A stretch of DNA of 8,235 nucleotides from an uncultured Tissierellia bacterium. GTDB lineage: Bacteria > Bacillota > Clostridia > Tissierellales > Peptoniphilaceae. Positions within the stretch are counted from its first letter, which is position 1; every line of letters begins with the position of its first letter. The stretch lies in contig CAMYOR010000036.1 of assembly GCA_947278105.1 (NCBI GenBank), forward strand, positions 1-8,235, written 5' to 3'. Under the pieces are notes generated by a model. That model was not told the DNA's origin, did no database searches, and was given only the letters and a program-made list of their open reading frames with translations. Position numbers and translations under genes: made by a program. Below, piece by piece: positions 1 through 5,660 of the stretch.

Positions 1-32
1 CGTCGGCAGCGTCAGATGTGTATAAGAGACAG
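1..32 (+). other. Illumina Nextera Read 1 adapter remnant (not genomic)
   Basis: These bases match the Nextera transposase Read 1 adapter minus its first T. They end in the 19-base Tn5 mosaic end (14-32), whose recognisable core is TGTATAAGAGACAG. This is leftover library sequence at a contig end. Read on the minus strand it encodes the artefactual tail LSLIHI and a TGA at 12-14. Read on the plus strand it gives the artefactual peptide start MYKRQ. Both are familiar contaminant peptides in metagenome-derived proteins. Genuine sequence should begin at about base 33. Confidence 0.97.
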
Positions 33-1529
33 GGGCTGGGCAAGAGATTGTTTGAGAAATGCTTTTGCCAGCTGCTGGGCTTTTTCATCAGAAAAATAGG
101 AAATCATAATAATCTCCGAGCCGGGCTTAATCTGAATACTCAGGTCTGCCCTTGCGGCGATGTCCTCTCCGATAAGTTTGGTATAGTGAATTTCATTTTC
201 AGTCTTTACCAGGAGCCGGTCCTTTGCCGGTGACTGACTTGCAGTTTCTGCCTGAGTATATTTGGTTTTGATTCTCGACCAGGAGTAGGGTTCCTCGGAA
301 TTGTTGAAAAATTTCACCTTGGAAACCAGAGAAAGTGGGATATAGGCCGGCAGGTATTGGTCCCCTGACTTCCAAAATCTTGAGGTAATAAAAACCCATT
401 CTGTGGTTTGACGAATGATGCCAATATTGGTCAGGTCGTCGGGGGAGCTTCGTGGATCAATCTTTCCCTGGGGATCCAGAATGTTGAGCTGGTCTTGAAT
501 CTGAGACTGAAGAGTCTGTTTGGGAGATTCAATGGCAAGCTCATTGATATTTAGGGCATTTTTCTCATTAATCTGACTGATTCTTTGAATTTCAAAATTT
601 TTTGGCGCCTCCCGGTTGGGGGAAGAAACCGTTTTTCGGAAGGATATAAATTCCGGTGAAATAAAGGTAATCTCTCTTCCATCCTCGTCTTCCATAGCAG
701 TGGTCCTCTTTTTCTCAAAATCTTCCGCATCGTAGTAGAGGAACCGTCCCTTTCTTTTTCCAGTCTTCAGATCAATCTCTCCGGCGATATAATCCAGAAT
801 TTTATAGCCATTGTCGGGGCCCGGGAAAAACATCCGGTTGAGTTTATACACATGTACTCGGGTATTTTTGGGATCTTCATAGAGAAGGTAGGTCGAATAA
901 TCGCTGATGGGATATCCATCCTCCCCAATTCTCTGCTCTCGAACACCCACAAGGGTCGACGTGAGCCTTTGCTTCTTCTCGACAAGATCTTCCCGGCGCT
1001 CGGTTTTGGAAAAATTTTGATAGCGGTCAATAATCTCATCGGGGACCCGGTTTTTTTCTTTTACCAGACAATAGAGCCGGGCCTCATAAATGAAGAGGAT
1101 ATGGTCCGGATCTTCACGGATCAGGTCCACTGAAAAAAGATCGTTATCCCTGACCATGTAAATAGTGACATTTTCTTGATTGCTAGGCACCTTTTCGGGG
1201 GCAACCAGGTGGGATGAAAGATAGGCAGAAAGGGCAACATACTTGCTAGAAAAATTGGGATGGGTGGTCGCATAATCCCCAATGGCGACCAAATTTGGAT
1301 CAATGTAAAGCTGCTCTCCCTTTTGAAAACGGGGAAGGTTCGTCTGTCCTTCTTTGAGATCTTTAATCTGATCAAGTCTCCAAACTCCCTGAAGGGCCTG
1401 GCTGATCGTCTGAGGGGCCTGAATATAGGCATTGATATCTACACTCTTGTCTTTGTTTGTGCTCAGGCAGGAAGAGAGGAAAAACAAAAGAGCGAAGATG
1501 ATGGCAAGGGTTTTAAAAAACTTTTTCAT
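33..1529 (-). CDS. Unrecognised lipoprotein downstream of a sensor kinase, 3' end missing
   Basis: At least 499 residues are visible; the true C-terminus lies beyond the contig end, and the stop at 12-14 belongs to the adapter. The ATG at 1529 is chosen because an AGGAGG sits 6 bases upstream and the protein then begins with a classic lipoprotein signal: KK at 2-3, a hydrophobic stretch at about 6-17 and a lipobox LSSC with Cys21. It should be exported, lipidated at Cys21 and anchored on the outer face of the cytoplasmic membrane. The mature part is mostly beta-rich and polar with no further membrane segment. Residues of about 48-155 (starting GVWRL, ending ARLYCLVKEK) look like one compact domain. 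A second begins at about 195 (GVREQRIGEDGYP). I recognise no family or catalytic motif. It follows the histidine kinase by 10 bp, so a role as kinase accessory, sensor or target is an inference from context only. Confidence 0.85.
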
Positions 1530-1535
1530 CTGCAT

Positions 1536-1541
1536 CCTCCT
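1536..1541 (-). promoter_or_regulatory. Ribosome binding site overlapping the kinase stop codon
   Basis: The minus strand reads AGGAGG here, six bases before the ATG at 1529. Its upstream bases overlap the TAG stop of the histidine kinase (1540-1542). This fixes the lipoprotein start and implies translational coupling. It also argues against the in-frame ATGs further upstream, which lie on or before this site. Confidence 0.85.
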
Positions 1542-3003
1542 AAACATTTTCCACCGGCAAGTCAATGGTTACCGTCGTTCCCACATTCACGGTCGATTTA
1601 ATGGTTAAGAAGCCTCCATGAGCCTTTGCGATCTCTTCGCATATGGAAAGGCCCAGACCGGAATGCGACTGGCTCGACGAACCCTTCCAAAATTTTTCGG
1701 TAACAAAGGCAATTTCATTTTCGGAAATACCAATTCCGGTGTCGGTGATGGATATTTTAACCCAATCCCTTTCTAAAGTGATTTCGATAAAAATGGTTCC
1801 CCGAGGATTGATGAACTTGATGGAGTTATCTAAAATATTTAAGAGCATCTGCTTAACCCGGTTTTCATCGGCGACAATATCGATCTGTGGCTGGCTGTAA
1901 TGATAGACGATATCCAATTCCTTATCCCGGATCCGAGGGCGAAGCTGGGCAACCAGGTTATTTGCGACCTGGATAAGATCAAATTTTGTCTTATTTAAGT
2001 CAATCCGGCCCGAAAGAAAACGGGAAAAGTCCAAAAGCTCCTCGACCATTGAGTTGAGCCGTTCGGATTCTTTTTCAATAATTTTCAGCCCTTCTTTTTG
2101 GATCTCCTGGCTCATTCCTTCGGATTGAAGGGTCAGAGCCCAACCTTTAATTGAAGTAAGGGGGGTCCTGAGCTCGTGGGAAACCGAGGAGATAAAATCA
2201 TTTTTTATTCTCTCCTTCTGCCGAATATTTTCAGACATTGTGTTCATTGCCCGGCCCAGGTCCCCAATCTCTCCCATCGTTGTTTCATCGGCAAGGACAT
2301 CCGTCTGCCCGTCAGCGATCTTTCGGGCTACCCGTGTCAGCTGCTCAATCGGTTTTGTGATAGAGCGAGAAAGCCAATAGGATAGAATGAGTCCAACGAT
2401 AACCGTTCCCATGACAAAAAAAACTGACAGGGAAAATCTCTGGTTAATTAGTTCATTGGTTTTACTTAAGGAAGTGGTTAAACGGAGAATGCCCACCTGA
2501 CCATTTTGGGAATGAAGGGGGGTGGAGACACTCATGACCGGCTCCTTTGTATATGCCGCTTCTCCCCGGTAATGACTGGACTGCCCTTCCTGGGCCATCC
2601 GAACATCCTCGGTGGAAAGGGGCTTTCCCACCTGATCGGTCCCAATGGAATCATAAAGAACCGTTCCAGAATTGCTTAATATCTGCACCTGGGCAGAGTC
2701 TGACCGGTAGAACTGGTTTTTATTATCCACGACCACCTGATTTAGATCTTCGTTTGAAAGATAGGTTAAATACAAGTCCGCATTATAGGCAGCCTGATTG
2801 GTCAGGCTGCCAGCTACAGTATCGTAATAATAACTTTTAATGGAAGTATAATAAAAAATTTCAAAAACAAGGGCCAGGGCCAAAAGAATTAGGACAGAAA
2901 AGCCCATGATTCTGAAGGCGATGGTATCCATCGGAGGAATCTGTCTTTTCACGGATGGGCCCCTGTTCTTCTCACTGTCCTTATTTTCTAGCTTCTCTTC
3001 CAA
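1540..3003 (-). CDS. Sensor histidine kinase, HAMP-HisKA-HATPase type
   Basis: Membrane kinase that should autophosphorylate on His and pass the phosphate to the adjacent response regulator. In the 487-residue reading, TM1 is at about 29-50, an extracytoplasmic sensor domain of about 140 residues follows, and TM2 is at about 191-211. A HAMP domain (212-264, with Pro218) leads to the HisKA H-box SHELRTPL with phospho-acceptor His276. The ATP-binding domain shows an N-box with Asn389 and Asn393, a G1 box DTGIGI (421-426), an F-box around FWKG (438-441) and a G2 box GLGLS (449-453). All motifs are intact. There is no PAS domain, so it is not a typical WalK. The start is uncertain: TTG at 3003 overlaps the regulator gene by 16 bp, with a G-rich stretch 10 bases upstream; GTG at 2955 with AGGGG 7 bases upstream is also possible. 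The domain content is unaffected. The signal sensed is unknown. Confidence 0.95.
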   Translation of the reverse strand: MEEKLENKDSEKNRGPSVKRQIPPMDTIAFRIMGFSVLILLALALVFEIFYYTSIKSYYYDTVAGSLTNQAAYNADLYLTYLSNEDLNQVVVDNKNQFYRSDSAQVQILSNSGTVLYDSIGTDQVGKPLSTEDVRMAQEGQSSHYRGEAAYTKEPVMSVSTPLHSQNGQVGILRLTTSLSKTNELINQRFSLSVFFVMGTVIVGLILSYWLSRSITKPIEQLTRVARKIADGQTDVLADETTMGEIGDLGRAMNTMSENIRQKERIKNDFISSVSHELRTPLTSIKGWALTLQSEGMSQEIQKEGLKIIEKESERLNSMVEELLDFSRFLSGRIDLNKTKFDLIQVANNLVAQLRPRIRDKELDIVYHYSQPQIDIVADENRVKQMLLNILDNSIKFINPRGTIFIEITLERDWVKISITDTGIGISENEIAFVTEKFWKGSSSQSHSGLGLSICEEIAKAHGGFLTIKSTVNVGTTVTIDLPVENV

Positions 3004-3677
3004 CGGTATCCAACCCCCCAGACCGTTTCAAGGTATTCAGGCTTCGCTGGATTTTCTTCAATCTTTGCCCGAATTCGGCGGATGTTTACATCCACAATCT
3101 TGGTTTCGCCGGTATATTCTGTTCCCCAGACCTGGTTTAAAAGTTCTTCCCGAGTCATTGCCTTGCCCGCATTTTCTAAAAATATTTTTACAATGGCAAG
3201 CTCCGTGGGGGTGAGGTCCATCTCTCTTTCATTTTTGTAGAGGGCTCGGGCATTTTTATCCAGCAAAAATGGCCCTTCCTGAAGCTTTCCCGCAGAATAT
3301 GGGGGCCCGTCCTGAAGATTAAGCCGGCGCATTAAGGAACGGACCCTTAATACGAGTTCATGGGGATTAAAGGGCTTGACCATATAATCGTCGGTCCCTT
3401 TTTCCAAACCTAAGATACGGTCTACTTCCTGACTTTTTGCCGTAAGCATAATAATCCCAATGGAGGGCAGCTCCTCCCGAAGGGTCTGACAAACCTCATA
3501 GCCGTCAATTCCAGGAAGCATTAAATCCAGTATGACCATGGCCGGATGCTCGCTTCGAGCAATCTCGATCCCCTTTTCTCCTGTTTCCGCTTCGAGGATT
3601 TCAAAGCCCTCATTTTCCAGGTTGATTCTCGTAAAAGCACGGATGGGTGCTTCATCTTCGACTAAAAGAATTTTCAT
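2988..3677 (-). CDS. OmpR/PhoB-family response regulator
   Basis: A 229-residue DNA-binding regulator and the obvious partner of the following kinase. The receiver domain (about 1-115) has the acidic pair Glu7/Asp8, phospho-acceptor Asp51 in VILDLMLPG, switch Thr79 in MLTAK and Lys101 in KPF. The C-terminal winged helix (about 130-227) carries the OmpR-type signature: LTPTE at 155-159, VWG at 183-185, recognition-helix residues VDVNIRRIRAK at 195-205 and the closing hairpin ETVWGVGYRW. The ATG at 3677 follows GGAGAG by 4 bases. The gene lies 34 bp after the pseudouridine synthase and its last 16 bp overlap the kinase when the kinase TTG is used. The receiver and effector are complete and of normal family length. 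It resembles PhoB/PhoP/WalR broadly; the sequence alone does not tell which regulon it controls. Confidence 0.96.
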   Translation of the reverse strand: MKILLVEDEAPIRAFTRINLENEGFEILEAETGEKGIEIARSEHPAMVILDLMLPGIDGYEVCQTLREELPSIGIIMLTAKSQEVDRILGLEKGTDDYMVKPFNPHELVLRVRSLMRRLNLQDGPPYSAGKLQEGPFLLDKNARALYKNEREMDLTPTELAIVKIFLENAGKAMTREELLNQVWGTEYTGETKIVDVNIRRIRAKIEENPAKPEYLETVWGVGYRWKRS

Positions 3678-3711
3678 TGTTCTCTCCAGCTCTTTCTGTT
3701 TTTGCCCGACA

Positions 3712-4668
3712 CTAGTTTTCGCTCATCCTGTTTAAGGAATCGCACAGGTTTTCAAATTGGTGAATCTGAAGAGACTCACAAACCAGACCATTGAGCTGAT
3801 TAAGCCCCTCGACCTCCCGAAAACAAAGCCTTGAGGAGAGCAAAAGCTGACCCCGAAAAGGTCCAGTCTTTCCTAAGCCGCCTCTTCCCTTCCCATAACG
3901 CTCGTCCCCAAGGAGAGGGTGGCCAATAGAAGCCATATGAGCCCGGATCTGATGGTATCTTCCTGTTTCAAGAAAAATCTCGGCATAGGTGAAACCCTTG
4001 CCAATGAAAAGGGGATGAACCCAGGTAAGGGCTCTTTTTCCCCCTTCAGAAACCTTCATCTCTTTGCCGAATTTTTCCAGCTTTAAGTTAATGAACCGGT
4101 CTTTATCCAACTTTCCCTCGCAGTAACAAAGATAATATTTTTCCACTCTTCCGGCGGCCAAGGCCTTGTTGACGGCCATGGCGGACCGATGATTTTTCAG
4201 ACCGATCAAAAGTCCACCCGTATCGTAATCCAGGCGGTTTGCCAGAGAAGGTTTAAAAGAATTTTCCAAACGCGGATGGTAGCAATCTCTTTGAATCATC
4301 AGGTCCACAAAAGCATCCACAACAGTATTGCCGTAGTCACGGGGTGTCGCTGCATGAGTGAGTAGGCCCGGAGGTTTGTCAATCACCGCAATGTCTTCAT
4401 CTTCATAAACGATGGAAAGTTTAATCTTTGATTTTGGAATTGACTGGTTTTTCTCAAGCGAGGACAGAGTTTCCTCATAAAGGTAAAACTGGATCCTGTC
4501 CCCGGTCAATAAAATCTGATCAGCCGCAGCCCTTTTTCCCCCGCATTTAATTTTTTTTGTGCGGATCATTTTTTGAAGGAAAGACCCGGAAGCCCCAGGT
4601 AAATACTTACTCAAAAAGCGATCAAGTCTTTGACCGCTGTCATTTTCTCCAATAACGATTTCTCTCAA
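3712..4668 (-). CDS. RluA-family pseudouridine synthase (RluC/RluD-like)
   Basis: A cytoplasmic enzyme that should convert specific uridines to pseudouridine, most likely in 23S rRNA. In its 318 residues an N-terminal S4 RNA-binding domain (about 12-62, RLDRFLSKYLPGAS) precedes the PseudoU_synth_2 catalytic domain (about 85-260). The catalytic loop reads NRLDYDTGG with catalytic Asp147; the more usual form is HRLD, but Asn at that position occurs in family members. The signature LETGRYHQIRAHMASIGHPLLGD is split across 234-256. Other family marks are VIDKPPG (95-101) and the Lys-Tyr-Tyr start of motif III at 177-179. The start is TTG at 4668; GGGAG lies 7 bases upstream and there is no Met before residue 34, which falls inside the S4 domain. 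It is the first gene after the terminator of the previous unit. The exact uridine target cannot be told. Confidence 0.93.
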   Translation of the reverse strand: MREIVIGENDSGQRLDRFLSKYLPGASGSFLQKMIRTKKIKCGGKRAAADQILLTGDRIQFYLYEETLSSLEKNQSIPKSKIKLSIVYEDEDIAVIDKPPGLLTHAATPRDYGNTVVDAFVDLMIQRDCYHPRLENSFKPSLANRLDYDTGGLLIGLKNHRSAMAVNKALAAGRVEKYYLCYCEGKLDKDRFINLKLEKFGKEMKVSEGGKRALTWVHPLFIGKGFTYAEIFLETGRYHQIRAHMASIGHPLLGDERYGKGRGGLGKTGPFRGQLLLSSRLCFREVEGLNQLNGLVCESLQIHQFENLCDSLNRMSEN

Positions 4669-4671
4669 GGT

Positions 4672-4680
4672 CCTTCTCCC
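4672..4680 (-). promoter_or_regulatory. Ribosome binding site for a TTG start
   Basis: The minus strand reads GGGAGAAGG. Its GGGAG part is 7 bases from the TTG at 4666-4668. This supports using that rare start for the pseudouridine synthase. Confidence 0.65.
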
Positions 4681-4694
4681 AGGATGTTTTTCAC

Positions 4695-4724
4695 CAAAAT
4701 TATTCCTCTGGCAGGGACAAAGCT
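4695..4724 (-). promoter_or_regulatory. Weak candidate promoter for the pseudouridine synthase / two-component unit
   Basis: A promoter is expected between the terminator and the TTG at 4668, because the upstream unit ends here. The minus strand has an AT-rich GAATAATTTTGG at about 4691-4702 that could hold a -10 element. No good -35 (TTGACA-like) lies 16-18 bases upstream; the best match overlaps the terminator U-tract. The call rests mostly on position. Confidence 0.25.
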
Positions 4725-4755
4725 AAAAAAATAGCGCGTCCCTGAGGCCGCGCCA
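4725..4755 (-). terminator. Rho-independent terminator after the P-loop NTPase gene
   Basis: On the minus strand the stem UGGCGCG pairs with CGCGCUA (7 pairs, one G-U) around a 10-base loop that can itself form two GC pairs. Seven U residues follow directly. It begins 15 bases after the P-loop NTPase stop. No T-run follows on the plus strand, so it acts in one direction only. It separates the two transcription units. Confidence 0.85.
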
Positions 4756-4769
4756 TGAAAAAACTCTGG

Positions 4770-5198
4770 TTAATCCGCAGACAGCTCAATGAAATCAATG
4801 CGATCGTCCGATGGAAATGCGTCTTTCGTCTGATCTAAGCCCACAAAGATATTCACTTCGTTTTCCTCAGAGAGGACTGCCAGCATATGAGTAAGATCCG
4901 CTAGATTTTCTTCTGAGTTTAAGTCTAAAAGGTTATAGGCGCCGTCAATATAGATTTTTTCAATATCAAAATCCGAGGAAATAATCCCGGCAACAAAACC
5001 ATAAAACTTATCCAGATTATTAATCTGATATTCGGAAGCATCGACTAAACGCACATCATGGTCTAGGGTAAAAATATGCTCGTTATCTGAATCGATAAAA
5101 ATGATATTTCCATTTCCCGACTGCATTTCTTTATTGGCCTGCTTGATCAGCCATTTTGTTTTGCCGCTACCGGAAAGTCCTAACACGAACGTTACCAT
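4770..5198 (-). CDS. Small P-loop NTPase of unknown role
   Basis: A 142-residue protein that is essentially one nucleotide-binding domain. The Walker A motif GLSGSGKT is at 7-14 with Lys13. A Walker B-like strand KIYIDGA at 81-87 carries Asp85. A further strand at about 116-121 (NIFVGLD) fits the core of the fold. No membrane segment, helicase motif or extra domain is present, so it should be cytoplasmic. Similar short proteins in Clostridia are often loosely labelled ATP-binding or PilT-like; nothing here supports a pilus function. The ATG at 5198 is chosen because AGGAGG lies 8 bases upstream and Walker A then sits at the N-terminus, as expected. An upstream in-frame ATG at 5324 would add 42 residues lying inside the DUF1292 gene and is rejected. 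The gene is 16 bp after the DUF1292 stop and is the last of its unit. Confidence 0.88.
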   Translation of the reverse strand: MVTFVLGLSGSGKTKWLIKQANKEMQSGNGNIIFIDSDNEHIFTLDHDVRLVDASEYQINNLDKFYGFVAGIISSDFDIEKIYIDGAYNLLDLNSEENLADLTHMLAVLSEENEVNIFVGLDQTKDAFPSDDRIDFIELSAD

Positions 5199-5206
5199 CT
5201 CTAATT

Positions 5207-5212
5207 CCTCCT
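5207..5212 (-). promoter_or_regulatory. Ribosome binding site that fixes the P-loop NTPase start
   Basis: A perfect AGGAGG on the minus strand lies 8 bases before the ATG at 5198 and just after the DUF1292 stop at 5215-5217. It decides for the 142-residue form over the longer reading. Confidence 0.85.
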
Positions 5213-5214
5213 CA

Positions 5215-5604
5215 TCATTCCTGGTCCTCAGGGCCGTCCTGCAATTCATCCATTTCATCCATATCAGATTGAAGGAGCTGATAATAGGCTTCTGCGACTT
5301 TGTCAAATTCTTCTTTTGACTCAATCATCGTAAGGATCGCCTCTTCTTCGTTATCGGTTTCTTCATAACCGTAAAGCAAAAGAGAATCCGAATCACTATC
5401 CTCCGGAAGAAGAGCGATATAATCCTTCCCCTCAAAAGAAAAGATGTCCATAATCTCGCATTCCACTTCCGTATCATCTTCTAAAGTCAAAACCAAAGTA
5501 TCGGCTTCGTAGAAATCATCGTCTATAAATTCTTCTTCGCCTTTATGTGCATGATCCGGATGATCCAGTCCGCAGCAGCATTTCTTTTCTTCTTTGTCGG
5601 TCAT
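5215..5604 (-). CDS. DUF1292 (YrzB-like) protein with Cys/His-rich N-terminus
   Basis: A 129-residue, very acidic, probably cytoplasmic protein. Residues of about 35-112 match the DUF1292 pattern: a strand-rich TLVLTLEDDTEVECEIMDIF followed by GKDYIALLP and LYGYEE. The function of this family is not established. Before the domain is a short cluster CCCGLDHPDHAH (Cys9-11, His15, His18, His20) that could bind a metal; Cys/His-rich leaders are seen in other clostridial DUF1292 proteins as well. The tail (113-129) is almost entirely acidic. The ATG at 5604 is preferred because AAGGGAG lies 8 bases upstream; an in-frame ATG at 5640 lacks a good site. The gene sits between the PepD-like gene and the P-loop NTPase and is probably co-transcribed with at least the latter. 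Confidence 0.88.
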   Translation of the reverse strand: MTDKEEKKCCCGLDHPDHAHKGEEEFIDDDFYEADTLVLTLEDDTEVECEIMDIFSFEGKDYIALLPEDSDSDSLLLYGYEETDNEEEAILTMIESKEEFDKVAEAYYQLLQSDMDEMDELQDGPEDQE

Positions 5605-5651
5605 TTTTTTCTCTCCCTTTGCTTTTGTTATTCGAGACAATTTATAAGATT

Positions 5652-5657
5652 ATTATA
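5652..5657 (-). promoter_or_regulatory. Possible internal -10 element before the DUF1292 gene
   Basis: The minus strand reads a perfect TATAAT in the AT-rich 56-bp gap after the PepD-like gene, about 48 bases before the DUF1292 ATG. At 17-base spacing the -35 would be CCCAAA, a poor match, and there is no extended -10 TG. It could start an internal transcript for the last two genes of the unit, or be chance AT-richness. Confidence 0.25.
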
Positions 5658-5660
5658 CTC

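Noticed and set aside
18..233. Plus-strand frame of 71 residues starting MYKRQ
   Set aside because: The start lies in the Nextera adapter and the rest is antisense to the lipoprotein gene.
852..1432. Overlapping frames on both strands inside the lipoprotein gene (852-1133 plus, 1121-1432 minus and similar)
   Set aside because: These have no ribosome binding sites or recognisable domains. They are shadows of a gene with a clear signal peptide.
1530..1565. Upstream extension of the lipoprotein by 12 residues
   Set aside because: It would place the start before the AGGAGG at 1536-1541 and put extra residues ahead of a canonical lipoprotein signal peptide. The region is inside the kinase gene.
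1540..3677. Identification of the two-component pair as WalRK (YycFG)
   Set aside because: The kinase lacks the cytoplasmic PAS domain usual in WalK, and neither YycH/YycI nor the usual downstream protease gene is seen. The general layout is similar but not enough for a name.
4725..4764. Bidirectional terminator
   Set aside because: On the plus strand the hairpin is followed by ATG and a run of A, not T, so it can act only on minus-strand transcripts.
5199..5324. Upstream extension of the P-loop NTPase by 42 residues
   Set aside because: It lies wholly within the DUF1292 gene except for the gap, is not P-loop-like, and a perfect AGGAGG supports the ATG at 5198.
5605..5640. Upstream extension of the DUF1292 protein by 12 residues
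   Set aside because: The AAGGGAG at 5613-5619 precedes the ATG at 5604 with good spacing; no comparable site precedes the ATG at 5640.
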